A DNA stretch of 64,000 nt from an uncultured delta proteobacterium (GTDB lineage Bacteria; Desulfobacterota; Desulfovibrionia; Desulfovibrionales; Desulfovibrionaceae): positions 1,324,970-1,388,969 of the forward strand of contig LT599018.1 in NCBI GenBank assembly GCA_900079685.1, in the 5' to 3' direction. How positions within the stretch are numbered: position 1 is the stretch's first letter; each line of letters begins with the position of its first letter. A program made the position numbers and the translations under genes. A model generated the notes under the pieces. It did not search any database and was not told where the DNA came from. It saw only the letters and a list, made by a program, of their open reading frames with translations. Shown piece after piece: positions 43,422-51,543 of this stretch.

Positions 43422-43457
43422 AAAAAAGGGAGTTACGATTTTTCATCATAACTCCCC
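43422..43457 (-). terminator. Terminator of the tRNA-Arg gene
   Basis: On the minus strand GGGAGTTATGATG pairs imperfectly with CGTAACTCCC around AAAAAT, and is followed by six T. Confidence 0.8.
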
Positions 43458-43465
43458 AGAAATAT

Positions 43466-43542
43466 TGGCGCGCTGGCAGGGATTCGAACCCCGGACCTAC
43501 AGGTTCGTAGCCTGTTGCTCTATCCAGCTGAGCTACCAGCGC
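43466..43542 (-). tRNA. tRNA-Arg (anticodon ACG)
   Basis: A 77-nt tRNA including an encoded CCA. The acceptor GCGCTGG pairs with CCAGCGC and the discriminator is G. The D-arm is GCTCAGCTGGATAGAGC and the anticodon stem ACAGG/CCTGT encloses CTACGAA, giving anticodon ACG (read as ICG). The T-arm holds TTCGAAT. A promoter and terminator frame it as a single-gene unit. No integrase or att-like duplication is seen beside it. Confidence 0.97.
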
Positions 43543-43557
43543 GCGTCGAGGAATTGG

Positions 43558-43586
43558 GTTATAGATAGACGGCTTCTTTCCGTCAA
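43558..43586 (-). promoter_or_regulatory. Sigma-70 promoter of tRNA-Arg
   Basis: On the minus strand TTGACG (43586-43581) and TATAAC (43563-43558) are 17 bases apart. Transcription would begin a few bases before the tRNA. Confidence 0.8.
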
Positions 43587-43734
43587 GTGTTTTCCGTAAA
43601 TTAGTGCTTTTTTTTTGGCACAGACATTGCTAAATATAACGCGTTAGGGATACCATGTCATTTTGCTGACGTCCGCTTACCGGCGCCCGTTAGTCCATTT
43701 TCTAAGTTTTATAAGGAAAAGGTCCGGAACCTCC

Positions 43735-44910
43735 ATGGGTAAACCCGCATGCAACGCTCCAGCACGCCCGGCAAAATACGCCGCCTCGCCGCGTTTTCGC
43801 CGCCTCGCCGCTGTTGTGGCGCTTTGCTGCGTTGTCATGCCCGCCACGGGGTTCTGGGTGAGCGCCAACGACGAAGGGCGCGGCATCTGCGCCATCCGTA
43901 TGCGCATCGATTATTCCGCCACCCTCCGGGACGCGCCCTCTCCCGCCCTTGGCGGCGGCTCCGCGCGGGCCGGGCAGGACAGGCTCCCCCTTTCCCTGGA
44001 CCGGGCGCGCTACCGCGCGACCTTACGCGACCTGCCCAAAAATACGCAGGACGCCGTCCCCGCCGCCGGAAACACGGCCAAAAGCATGATAGCCCTGTAC
44101 GGGGACCAGGTCGCGCTTGCCCTTGGCGACGCAACCTACCTGCCGCTCCGCCGCATCAGCGCAATACGGCCGAGCCAGCGCTACCAGTACTGGATGGAAC
44201 GCGGCACCTTTTTACCGGCGGACGGGCTGCACAGAACCGCCGACCCCACGAACACCCGCTGGCTGACCGATTCCACTTACAAACTGGGCGGCGAATGCGT
44301 GGCCACGGCGGAAACCAGCCTGGCGGCGGATATGCAGCGGCTGCTCTTCCGGATCACGACGCCGGTCGCGCTGTATTCGCCGCACCCCAAATCCGCGCAG
44401 TACATGGAGCATATCGAGCACGCGGCCAAGCGCTTCGGCCTTTCCGCGCGGCTCATCTACGCCATCATGCGCACGGAAAGCGCGTTCAACCCCTTTGCCG
44501 TCAGCAACGCGGGCGCGCTCGGCCTCATGCAGGTGGTGCCGGATTCCGCCGGCGGCGAGGTCCAGGCCTACCTGACGGGCAAGGTCGGCAAACCGACCAT
44601 CAGCATGCTTTTTGATCCCAAAAACAACATCGAGTACGGCAGCGCGTATCTGCATCTTCTGGCGACGCGGTATTTCGCGGGCGTCACCAACGCCACCTCC
44701 CGCGAGCTCTGCATGATAGCCGGGTACAACGCCGGTCCCAGGGCCGTGTTCCGCGCCTTCGGCACCAACGATGCGGACGCCGCCGTCAACGCGATCAACG
44801 CGCTTTCCCCGGATGAATTGTTCACAAAACTTTCCCGCCAGATGCCCGCCGAGGAAACCCGCCAGTACGTGGGCAAGGTTATCGCGGCGCTCAATTCCTA
44901 CCCCGGTTGA
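43735..44910 (+). CDS. Membrane-associated lytic transglycosylase (MltC-like)
   Basis: A 391-residue exported enzyme that cleaves peptidoglycan to 1,6-anhydromuropeptides. An N-terminal hydrophobic segment (about 22-42) acts as signal or anchor. Residues 45-210 are a low-identity MltC N-terminal (DUF3393-like) region, and residues 225-390 are the SLT domain: RLIYAIMRTESAFNPFAVSNAGALGLMQVVP with the catalytic Glu, and CMIAGYNAGPRAVFRAFG. The ATG at 43735 is used; an in-frame codon at 43663 would add 24 residues. A dispersed hairpin repeat begins 26 bases after the stop. Confidence 0.88.
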   Translation: MGKPACNAPARPAKYAASPRFRRLAAVVALCCVVMPATGFWVSANDEGRGICAIRMRIDYSATLRDAPSPALGGGSARAGQDRLPLSLDRARYRATLRDLPKNTQDAVPAAGNTAKSMIALYGDQVALALGDATYLPLRRISAIRPSQRYQYWMERGTFLPADGLHRTADPTNTRWLTDSTYKLGGECVATAETSLAADMQRLLFRITTPVALYSPHPKSAQYMEHIEHAAKRFGLSARLIYAIMRTESAFNPFAVSNAGALGLMQVVPDSAGGEVQAYLTGKVGKPTISMLFDPKNNIEYGSAYLHLLATRYFAGVTNATSRELCMIAGYNAGPRAVFRAFGTNDADAAVNAINALSPDELFTKLSRQMPAEETRQYVGKVIAALNSYPG

Positions 44911-44936
44911 GTCATTAACAAATCGCGCCACGTCCA

Positions 44937-45004
44937 AATCGCCGCGCGAGGCAAAGCCTCGCTTGCTCCGCTGCGCGGGGCGCTATCGCGCCTTGAACAA
45001 ATCG
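44937..45004. repeat. Dispersed hairpin repeat related to 34246-34315
   Basis: Shares GAGGCAAAGCCTC (self-complementary) and TTGCTCCGCTGCGCGGG with the copy inside the ABC operon, with few differences. The start AAATCGCCGCG recurs at 44998, giving short flanking direct repeats. Confidence 0.6.
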
Positions 45005-45078
45005 CCGCGGCAGGCAATGCAGTGCCCAACCGGCAGGGCTCCTCTCCGCAGGCGGCTCAGTTTGTGTATTATCACTCC

Positions 45079-45107
45079 TTGTTTCTTCGAGGCAAAACGT
45101 TTATATA
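45079..45107 (+). promoter_or_regulatory. Candidate sigma-70 promoter for the Skp-like lipoprotein
   Basis: TTGTTT (45079-45084) and TATATA (45102-45107) with a 17-base spacer, 60 bases before the start codon. Confidence 0.5.
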
Positions 45108-45167
45108 TTCTGTTCACGTCTCGTGAGCCACTTCCTTGCGGGATAAAATCTTTTTACGGAGCACCAC

Positions 45168-45671
45168 ATGAAACGCTTTTCCCTTCGTCTCGCACTCCTC
45201 GTGGCCCTGGCCTTGCTCGCATTCGGCTGCAACGGCAAACGCGTGGCCATTGTAAATACCGACATGGTGTATAAAGAAAGTACCGCCAGCGAAAAAGGCA
45301 CCGAATACCTGAGAGGCCTCAGCACCGAAATGCAGAAAGCCTACGAGGAAGCCGCCGCCAAGGTGGAAAACGCCAAGGGCAAAAAAGAAAAGCAGGCCGC
45401 CCAGGAAGAAATGCAGGTCGCCCTGGTGGAAATGCAGCAGCGCCTCAACGCCGAACAGCAGCAGGTGGTCACGGCCCTGACCGACGCGTACAAGAAAGCC
45501 ATGGAAAACTGCCGCACCAAGGGCAAGTTCGATCTGATCATCCCGTCCGAAGCGGCCCTCGCGTACGACCCGCAGATCGACGTCACCCAAAAGGTGCTGG
45601 ACGAAATGAACGCCATGCCCATTGAATTCAAGCCGATCAAGCCCGAAAGCCCGGCCCAACCGGCCCAATAA
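45168..45671 (+). CDS. OmpH/Skp-family lipoprotein
   Basis: A 167-residue predicted periplasmic lipoprotein. Signal [15 protein letters not shown] has a lipobox Cys at about residue 21. The mature part follows the Skp pattern: a short strand [13 protein letters not shown], a long charged coiled coil (about 45-115), then [29 protein letters not shown] ProAlaGln tail ends it. Skp chaperones unfolded outer-membrane proteins; lipid attachment is unusual compared with soluble Skp. The start has CGGAG upstream. It precedes the dCMP deaminase-riboflavin genes. Confidence 0.85.
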   Translation: MKRFSLRLALLVALALLAFGCNGKRVAIVNTDMVYKESTASEKGTEYLRGLSTEMQKAYEEAAAKVENAKGKKEKQAAQEEMQVALVEMQQRLNAEQQQVVTALTDAYKKAMENCRTKGKFDLIIPSEAALAYDPQIDVTQKVLDEMNAMPIEFKPIKPESPAQPAQ

Positions 45672-45680
45672 CGAACGGTA

Positions 45681-45707
45681 AAACAGGGGGGCGCTGCCCC
45701 CCTGTTT
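45681..45707 (+). terminator. Hairpin after the Skp-like gene
   Basis: AAACAGGGGGG pairs with CCCCCCTGTTT around a short loop. The T-tract is only three long, so termination may be partial and allow read-through into the next gene. Confidence 0.6.
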
Positions 45708-45730
45708 CGCCAAGAACATCGAGTAGTTTT

Positions 45731-46216
45731 ATGTCCCGCATGTCCTGGCCCTCCTATTTCATGCAGATCACCCGCCTGGTGGCGCAACGGTCAACCTGCC
45801 TCCGCCGGAAGGTCGGCGCCATTGCCGTCAAGGACAAGCGCATCCTCGCGACCGGCTACAACGGCGCCCCGGCCAAGGTCACGGACTGCCTTGTCAAGGG
45901 CTGCCTGCGCCAGGAGCTGGGCATCCCCTCGGGCCAGCGCCATGAAATATGCAGCGGCCTGCATGCCGAGCAGAACACGATCATCCAGGCGGCCATCCAC
46001 GGCATATCCCTCAAGGGCGCGGAAATTTACTGCACGCACCAGCCCTGCTTCATCTGCACCAAGATGATTATCAACTGCGGCATAGCCGCCGTGCATTTCG
46101 CGGAGCCGTACCCCGACCCCATGGGCGAAGCCATGCTGCAAGAAGCGGGCATACCCTACGGCTTCATTCCCTTTGATGACGAAAGCCCCTTGCCCGCCGA
46201 CGTGGAGTTACCCTGA
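45731..46216 (+). CDS. dCMP deaminase family protein (ComEB-like)
   Basis: A 161-residue zinc deaminase. [11 protein letters not shown] holds the His/Glu and [17 protein letters not shown] holds the PCxxC zinc ligands. [13 protein letters not shown] and a second Cys/His set ([17 protein letters not shown]) fit the extra zinc site of dCMP deaminases. It makes dUMP for thymidylate synthesis. Its TGA overlaps the ATG of ribD by one base, so it is the first gene of the riboflavin operon. Confidence 0.9.
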   Translation: MSRMSWPSYFMQITRLVAQRSTCLRRKVGAIAVKDKRILATGYNGAPAKVTDCLVKGCLRQELGIPSGQRHEICSGLHAEQNTIIQAAIHGISLKGAEIYCTHQPCFICTKMIINCGIAAVHFAEPYPDPMGEAMLQEAGIPYGFIPFDDESPLPADVELP

Positions 46217-47409
46217 TGCCGGACGCCGTTTTTTTTGAACCGGCCATGCGCGAAGCCATCGCGCTGGCGCTCACCGGGCGTTTTTACACCGCGCCCAACC
46301 CTTGCGTCGGGGCCGTTCTGGTCCGGGACGACGGCACGATCGCGGCCAGGGGGTATCACGAGCGCCATGGCGGCCCCCACGCGGAAGTGAACGCGCTGCG
46401 CGATGCCGAGGCGAACGGCGTCAACGCGGCGGAGTGCACGCTCGTTATCACCCTGGAGCCCTGCAACCACCACGGCAAGACGCCGCCCTGCGCGGACGCC
46501 GTCATCGCGTCCGGGGTGCGCCGCGTGGTCATCGGGAGCATGGACCCTACCCCGGAAGCCTCCGGAGGCGCGCAAAAGTTGCGGGACAACGGCATTGAGG
46601 TCATCACCGGCGTCCTGCAGTGCGAATGCGACGATCTGATCTCCGAATTCATCACCTGGCAGACCACGGACCTTCCCTACACCATCCTGAAGCTCGCTTC
46701 CACCCTGGACGGCCGCATCGCGACGCGCACGGGGCACTCCCAGTGGATCAGCTGCCCGGAGTCGCTCCGCCTCGTCCATGACCTCCGGCGCCACGCCGGG
46801 GCCGTTCTGGTGGGCGGCAACACGTTTTATCACGATGACCCGCTCCTCACCTGCCGCCCGGCTCCGGATGAGCCCCCGGCGGAACGGCAGCCCCTGGCCG
46901 TGGTCGTCACGTCCCGCCTGCCCGACCCGACGGCGCACAGCCGCCTGTTGCAGGAGAGGCCCGCGGAAACGATTTTTTGGACCACCATTGCCGCCGCCGC
47001 CAGCCCCAGGGCCGAAGCCCTGCGGAAAAAGGGCGTGGAAGTGGTGGGCCTCCCCCCCCTTTCCCGCACGGACAACACCTCCCCGGGCTACATGCGCGCC
47101 GAGCTCGATCTGCGTGAAGGGCTCGCGTCCTTACGCAAAACCCACGGCTGCCTGTATGTCCTGTGCGAAGGCGGGGGGCGCCTGGGTTTGTCGCTCCTGG
47201 AAAAAAACCTCACCGGAGAACTGCGGTTGCATCTTTCCCCGCGCATTCTGGCGGACAACGAGGCCACCCCGCTCTTCAACGGGCTCTCCCCCTTGCAGAT
47301 CGACGAGGGAGTCTCGTTGCGCATCCTGGATTCCCGCATTTGCGGCAAGGACCTTATCGTGACGCTCCGGCCCGACGATTTCCCCGGTTGCCGGCCGGCG
47401 GCGCTCTGA
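46216..47409 (+). CDS. ribD: Bifunctional riboflavin biosynthesis protein RibD
   Basis: A 397-residue two-domain enzyme. The deaminase domain (about 1-145) has GGPHAEVNAL and TLEPCNHHGKTPPCADAVI. The reductase domain (about 155-395) starts PYTILKLASTLDGRIATRTGHSQWI and has AVLVGGNTFYHDDPLL plus YVLCEGGGRLGLSLL. It carries out deamination and then side-chain reduction after the GTP cyclohydrolase II step. Residues 215-290 contain a somewhat longer insertion than in E. coli. Coupled to the upstream dCMP deaminase gene and followed by ribE after 10 bases. Confidence 0.95.
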   Translation: MPDAVFFEPAMREAIALALTGRFYTAPNPCVGAVLVRDDGTIAARGYHERHGGPHAEVNALRDAEANGVNAAECTLVITLEPCNHHGKTPPCADAVIASGVRRVVIGSMDPTPEASGGAQKLRDNGIEVITGVLQCECDDLISEFITWQTTDLPYTILKLASTLDGRIATRTGHSQWISCPESLRLVHDLRRHAGAVLVGGNTFYHDDPLLTCRPAPDEPPAERQPLAVVVTSRLPDPTAHSRLLQERPAETIFWTTIAAAASPRAEALRKKGVEVVGLPPLSRTDNTSPGYMRAELDLREGLASLRKTHGCLYVLCEGGGRLGLSLLEKNLTGELRLHLSPRILADNEATPLFNGLSPLQIDEGVSLRILDSRICGKDLIVTLRPDDFPGCRPAAL

Positions 47410-47419
47410 CGGAAAAGAC

Positions 47420-48085
47420 ATGTTTACCGGTATCATCCAATGCCTCGGCGACGTTGTCGCGCGCAAGGGCTCCAGCCGGGAGACGCGGTTCACCATCATG
47501 CCGCGCGCGCCGTTTCCCGACCCGGAAATCGGGGAAAGCATCGCCGTGAACGGCACCTGCCTCACGGCTGAACGATTCGACGGGGCGAGCTTCACGGCCT
47601 ACGCCTCCGGGGAAACCCTTTCCGCGACCACCCTCACCTCCCTGCAACCGGGCGGCGTGGTCAATCTGGAGCGGGCCGTCTCCCTTTCCACGCGGCTCGG
47701 CGGGCATCTCGTCAGCGGGCACGTGGATTGCGTAGCCACTGTCGCGGCCATCGAGAAGCGGGGAGATTCCACTGTTTTCCGGCTTGCTTTTCCGCGCGCG
47801 ATGGGGCATCTCGTTGTGCCGAAAGGGTCCGTCACGCTCGACGGGGTGAGCCTGACCATCAACGAATGCGGTCCGGACTTTTTCACCGTGAACATCATTC
47901 CGGAGACCATCACCGCGACAATGTTGCATTCCTGGAAGGCCGGAACCCTTGTAAATATGGAAACCGACCTTATAGGAAAGTACGTGGCGCGGATGGTTGC
48001 CACCGGCTACGTGAACAATGCCGGGACCTCCCTGGAGGAGTCTTCCGGCCTGACCATGGATTTTTTACGCAAACACGGGTTCTGA
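47420..48085 (+). CDS. ribE: Riboflavin synthase alpha chain
   Basis: A 221-residue enzyme of two tandem lumazine-binding barrels, joining two lumazines to riboflavin plus a pyrimidine. MFTGIIQCLGDVV is the classic N-terminus. Barrel 1 ends in SRLGGHLVSGHVD-type sequence (seen as LSTRLGGHLVSGHVD) and barrel 2 contains KGSVTLDGVSLTIN and NIIPETITATML. Normal family length. Confidence 0.96.
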   Translation: MFTGIIQCLGDVVARKGSSRETRFTIMPRAPFPDPEIGESIAVNGTCLTAERFDGASFTAYASGETLSATTLTSLQPGGVVNLERAVSLSTRLGGHLVSGHVDCVATVAAIEKRGDSTVFRLAFPRAMGHLVVPKGSVTLDGVSLTINECGPDFFTVNIIPETITATMLHSWKAGTLVNMETDLIGKYVARMVATGYVNNAGTSLEESSGLTMDFLRKHGF

Positions 48086-48137
48086 CCCGTATTACCGGCA
48101 CCCGCGCGGCGGGAACGCCGTTTACCGGAATAGCGCC

Positions 48138-49352
48138 ATGCCCCTTTGTACGACGGAAGAAGCCATTGCCGCGATACGCAACGGCGAAATGATCATTCTC
48201 GTGGACGACGAGGACCGCGAAAACGAAGGCGATATCACCATCGCCGCCGAATTTGTGACCCCCGAGGTCGTCAACTTCATGGCCACCCACGCCAGGGGGC
48301 TCATCTGCCTGCCCATGGCCCCGGAAATGGTGGACAAGCTCCAACTCCCCCTGATGGCCCAGAAAAACGAATCCGGCTTCGGGACCAACTTCACGGTCTC
48401 CATTGAAGCCCGCCACGGCGTGACCACCGGCATTTCCGCCGCGGACCGCGCCACCACCATCCTCACGGCGTCCAAGGAAGACGCCTGCCCCGAGGATATC
48501 GTGACGCCGGGCCATATTTTCCCGCTCCGCGCCAAAAAAGGCGGCGTTCTCGTCCGCGCCGGGCAGACCGAGGGCAGCGTGGACCTTGCCGAACTCGCGG
48601 GCCTGCGCCCCGCCGCCGTTATCTGCGAAATCCTGAAAGACGACGGCACCATGGCCCGCATGCCGGACCTCATCCCCTTTGCCGAAAGGCACGGCCTGAA
48701 GATCGCCACGATCAAGGACCTCATCAAGTACCGGTTGCAGCGCGGCCTGATCGCCGTCAAGGAATCCGCCAGGGCCAAAATGCCCACCCGCTTCGGCGAG
48801 TTTGAAATCGTCTCCTTTGACAGCGAACACACCGAAGCGCCGCACATCGCGCTGGTCAAGGGCGACATAACCACCGACGAGCCGGTGCTGGTGCGCGTGC
48901 ACAGCGAGTGCTTCACCGGCGACATTCTCGGTTCGCTCCGCTGCGACTGCGGCCCCCAGCTGCATGCCGCCATGAGCAGGGTGGAAAAGGAAGGGCGCGG
49001 CGTCGTTCTCTACATGCGCCAGGAAGGGCGCGGCATCGGCCTGACCTGCAAGCTCCAGGCCTACGCCTTGCAGGACAAGGGCTTCGATACCGTTGAGGCC
49101 AACCAGAAGCTCGGCTTCCAGGCGGACCTGCGCGATTACGGCACCGGCGCGCAGATTCTTGTGTACCTGGGGGTGCGGAAAATGCGCCTGATGACCAACA
49201 ACCCCAAAAAGATCGTCGGGTTGAACGGCTACGGGCTCGAAATCGTGGAACGGGTTCCCCTGGAACTGGGCCTCAGCAAGTACAACGAAAAATATATGCA
49301 TACCAAAAAGGACAAAATGGGGCATATCCTGCATTTTGACGGCGAAGATTAG
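48138..49352 (+). CDS. ribBA: Bifunctional DHBP synthase / GTP cyclohydrolase II
   Basis: A 404-residue fusion. Residues 1-200 (RibB) show ILVDDEDRENEGDI, THARGLICLPMA, and TPGHIFPLRAKKGGVLVRAGQTE, converting ribulose 5-phosphate to DHBP. Residues 205-400 (RibA) have VRVHSECFTGDILGSLRCDCG with the zinc cysteines, YMRQEGRGIGL and DLRDYGTGAQIL. Both active sites look complete. It supplies the two first precursors of riboflavin. No FMN riboswitch was seen in its 52-base leader. Confidence 0.96.
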   Translation: MPLCTTEEAIAAIRNGEMIILVDDEDRENEGDITIAAEFVTPEVVNFMATHARGLICLPMAPEMVDKLQLPLMAQKNESGFGTNFTVSIEARHGVTTGISAADRATTILTASKEDACPEDIVTPGHIFPLRAKKGGVLVRAGQTEGSVDLAELAGLRPAAVICEILKDDGTMARMPDLIPFAERHGLKIATIKDLIKYRLQRGLIAVKESARAKMPTRFGEFEIVSFDSEHTEAPHIALVKGDITTDEPVLVRVHSECFTGDILGSLRCDCGPQLHAAMSRVEKEGRGVVLYMRQEGRGIGLTCKLQAYALQDKGFDTVEANQKLGFQADLRDYGTGAQILVYLGVRKMRLMTNNPKKIVGLNGYGLEIVERVPLELGLSKYNEKYMHTKKDKMGHILHFDGED

Positions 49353-49464
49353 AATTATCTAGGGGCAGTTGCCGTTAGAAATTTTTCTGCAATCCGTTCG
49401 CTTGTATTAGATATTTGTTAGATTTTTTCGCGATATCCGGGCACGGCCCGAACAGGAGAAGTAT

Positions 49465-49935
49465 ATGAGCACCTTACGCACAATTGAAGGCCAGATGAAC
49501 GCTCAGGGCCTGAAGTTCGCCATCGTGGCCACCCGGTTCAACGATTTCATCGTGGACCGCCTGATCGGCGGGGCCGTGGATTACCTTACCCGCCACGGCG
49601 GCGCCACCGATGACATCACCCTCATCCGCGTGCCCGGCGCGTTTGAAATGCCCGTCGTCTGCCAGAAGATCGCCAAAAGCGGCAAGTACGACGCCATTAT
49701 CGCCCTCGGCGCGGTTATTCGCGGGGCCACCCCGCATTTTGAGTACGTGTCCAGCGAAGCGACCAAGGGCATTGCCCATGTCAGCCTGGAAACCGGCGTG
49801 CCCATCGGGTTCGGGCTTCTGACCACGGACAATCTGGAGCAGGCCGTGGAACGCGCGGGCAGCAAGGCCGGCAACAAGGGTGTGGAAGCCGCTTCCGCCG
49901 TTCTTGAAACCGTCCGCGTGCTGCAGGGCCTCTAG
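49465..49935 (+). CDS. ribH: Lumazine synthase
   Basis: A 156-residue protein condensing DHBP with the pyrimidine to give lumazine; forms icosahedral or pentameric shells. Key segments are [44 protein letters not shown] and [23 protein letters not shown]. It is preceded by a 112-base AT-rich spacer and AGGAG, and nusB follows after 12 bases, a very common pairing. Confidence 0.97.
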   Translation: MSTLRTIEGQMNAQGLKFAIVATRFNDFIVDRLIGGAVDYLTRHGGATDDITLIRVPGAFEMPVVCQKIAKSGKYDAIIALGAVIRGATPHFEYVSSEATKGIAHVSLETGVPIGFGLLTTDNLEQAVERAGSKAGNKGVEAASAVLETVRVLQGL

Positions 49936-49947
49936 GATACGCGCCGC

Positions 49948-50406
49948 ATGGCTGTTAAAAAAGCCCCCCGCCGCGCCGAGCGGTCTCTTGCCTTTCAGGT
50001 GCTCTATTCACTGACCTTCACGCCCGCCACCAACGTGCAGGACGTGGCCAAAGCGTTCCGCAAAGCCCCGGAACAAGGCGAACCCGTTGAAAAGACGGGC
50101 GCGCTTGAAGGGTTCGCCTGGGAGCTTGTCGAAGGCGTCTGGACGAACATGGACACAATCGACGCGCACCTTGCCGCCTTTTCCCAGAACTGGCGCATCG
50201 AGCGCATGGGCAAGGTGGAAATCACCCTGCTGCGCCTGGCCCTTTACGAAATACTCTACCGCCACGACGTGCCGCCGAAGGTCGCCATCAACGAGGCCAT
50301 TGAGCTGTCCAAGCAGTTCGGCGACGACGGCTCGCGCGGGTTCGTCAACGGCATCCTCGACGCCGCCGCCAAAGCCGTCGAATCCGGAAAATTACAGCGG
50401 CAGTGA
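49948..50406 (+). CDS. nusB: Transcription antitermination protein NusB
   Basis: A 152-residue helical protein for rRNA antitermination with NusE. The N-terminal RRAERSLAFQVLYSL and C-terminal LRLALYEILYRHDVPPKVAINEAIELSKQFG plus FVNGILDAAAK are the family hallmarks. The linker region (about 30-60) is longer and charged. It is the last gene before the phage-derived island. Confidence 0.95.
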   Translation: MAVKKAPRRAERSLAFQVLYSLTFTPATNVQDVAKAFRKAPEQGEPVEKTGALEGFAWELVEGVWTNMDTIDAHLAAFSQNWRIERMGKVEITLLRLALYEILYRHDVPPKVAINEAIELSKQFGDDGSRGFVNGILDAAAKAVESGKLQRQ

Positions 50407-50407
50407 G

Positions 50408-50446
50408 TGCTGGGGGAAGGGAACCAACAGGGGTGATACAACCCCC
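50408..50446 (+). repeat. Dispersed intergenic repeat, copy C
   Basis: GCTGGGGGAAGGGAACC and AGGGG hairpin, matching copies A (160-225) and B (53869-53939). It lies two bases after the nusB stop and is in inverted orientation to copy B, so the pair brackets the phage remnant. Confidence 0.6.
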
Positions 50447-50475
50447 GATATCTCTAGTTAAGGGTGTTTGATAAA

Positions 50476-50510
50476 CCGGGATATACGGGGAACATCCGGG
50501 AAATATCGGG
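50476..50510. repeat. Two 15-base direct repeats, possible phage end sites
   Basis: CCGGGATATACGGGG (50476-50490) and CCGGGAAATATCGGG (50496-50510) are spaced 20 bases start to start. A related inverted element CCCCCGATAT is at 50442. Mu-like phages carry repeated transposase sites at their ends, so this may be the left end of the eroded prophage. No matching set was found on the right side. Confidence 0.4.
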
Positions 50511-50540
50511 ACACCTTCGTACAACACCTTTGCACATAAT

Positions 50541-50576
50541 GAAACGGGGAGGACTTTGCAAGCCCTCCCTGTTTTT
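50541..50576 (+). terminator. Rho-independent terminator at the island's left side
   Basis: ACGGGGAGG pairs with CCTCCCTGT (one G-U pair) and is followed by TTTTT. It may serve nusB or belong to the phage remnant. Confidence 0.7.
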
Positions 50577-50594
50577 GCACCAGCCGCCCGGCCG

Positions 50595-50760
50595 TCATTC
50601 ATAGGTTGCCCTGGCCGGTACGCAGTCTTCGACGCCGGGCAACGATAACTGTTTGACCCGCCGCCGCTCGCGCTCGGCCGCTATCACCTGATAAAGGTAC
50701 GGTTCGCTCAGGCGGTACTTGACGCGCAGATCGTTGATGTTGTCGCCGGTGACCGGCGAC
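50595..50760 (-). pseudogene. C-terminal fragment of a Mor-type phage transcription activator
   Basis: The minus-strand frame ending at 50595 encodes TGDNINDLRVKYRLSEPYLY, then QVIAAERERRR, which is like the C-terminal helix-turn-helix of the Mor/C family of Mu-like phages (GxNxxELAxKYxLSxxxVYxII). The rest of the protein is missing: beyond about 50755 the frame runs antisense through the baseplate gene with no homology. Inverted orientation relative to the tail genes points to a rearrangement. About 55 of roughly 120-130 residues remain. Confidence 0.55.
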
Positions 50761-51543
50761 CCCGGCCGCGCGGTACCGGCCGGAATGGCATACACCCGCA
50801 AGGACGGGCTTGAATACACGGCAGATTTAGGCGCGACCATAGGGGATGACGGCACCGCGCAACTGAGCCTGACATGCACGGAACCCGGCAAAAACGGCAA
50901 CGCGGACGGACCGTGCAAGCTTCAACTGTCCGAACCCCTGACGGGCGTTCAATCGGAAGCGATAGTGATTGACGGCTTCAGCGGCGGCACGGACGGCGAA
51001 AGCGAAGGCACGTACCGCAGCCGGGTACTTTCCCGCAAACGCAAGCCGGGCCGGGGCGGCAACGACGACGATTACGAATTCTGGACCCTTGAATGCGCCG
51101 GGTTCACGCGGGCATGGCCGCGCCGTGACCTTATGGGCGCGGGAACCGTCGTTGTCTACGCCATGATGGACGGCACTTACGAAGACGGCATTCCCAGGGA
51201 AGGCGACATAGCCCGCCTTCAGGCCCACCTGAACAAGCGGCGGCCCGTACCGGCCGAGGTGTACGCCTTCGCCCCCACCCCGAAACGGTTGGATACCCGG
51301 CTAGCCGTAACCCCGGATACCCCGGCCGTACGGGCCGCCGTGACGGCAAGCATAGCCGCCGCTGTTCGGCGGGACGCGGAACCCGGCACGGCCATTATGC
51401 TTTCCCGCCTTAACGAGGCGATCTCAATAGCCGCCGGGGAAGAGGATCACGTTCTTTTCAGCCCCACGGCGAACGTTCTTCACGCAACCGGCGAGATAGC
51501 CGTACCCGGCACGGTGACATTCGGGGAGGCGAACAATGGATAA
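50719..51543 (+). CDS. Baseplate J-like protein (Mu gp47 type), N-terminally truncated
   Basis: A tail-baseplate protein remnant of about 270 residues; full family members are about 350. The region from about 50755 reads like the middle of baseplate J: PGRAVPAGMAYTRKDGLEYT, then GNADGPCKLQLSEPLTGVQ, IDGFSGGTDGESEGTYRSR, DDDYEFWTLECAGFTRAWPR, and a C-terminal RPVPAEVYAFAPTPKRLD. The N-terminal domain is absent and the present start (TTG 50719 or ATG 50737) has no ribosome binding site, so it may not be translated. The next gene overlaps its end by eight bases. Codons such as ATA, CTA, GTA and TAG-adjacent GCG runs differ from host usage. Confidence 0.8.
   Translation: MTRRSLMLSPVTGDPGRAVPAGMAYTRKDGLEYTADLGATIGDDGTAQLSLTCTEPGKNGNADGPCKLQLSEPLTGVQSEAIVIDGFSGGTDGESEGTYRSRVLSRKRKPGRGGNDDDYEFWTLECAGFTRAWPRRDLMGAGTVVVYAMMDGTYEDGIPREGDIARLQAHLNKRRPVPAEVYAFAPTPKRLDTRLAVTPDTPAVRAAVTASIAAAVRRDAEPGTAIMLSRLNEAISIAAGEEDHVLFSPTANVLHATGEIAVPGTVTFGEANNG

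Noticed and set aside
43163-43423. 86-codon minus-strand frame before the tRNA terminator
   Set aside because: No ribosome binding site or homology; ends in sequence shared with the lipoprotein leader.
43466-43735. tRNA-Arg as a prophage or island attachment site
   Set aside because: No integrase gene and no repeated tRNA 3' end is visible in the window.
45672-49464. FMN riboswitch upstream of riboflavin genes
   Set aside because: I looked for the conserved AGGGGCAG... and six-stem layout before the deaminase, ribE, ribBA and ribH and did not see it; AGGGGCAGT at 49362 is isolated and lacks the other RFN blocks.
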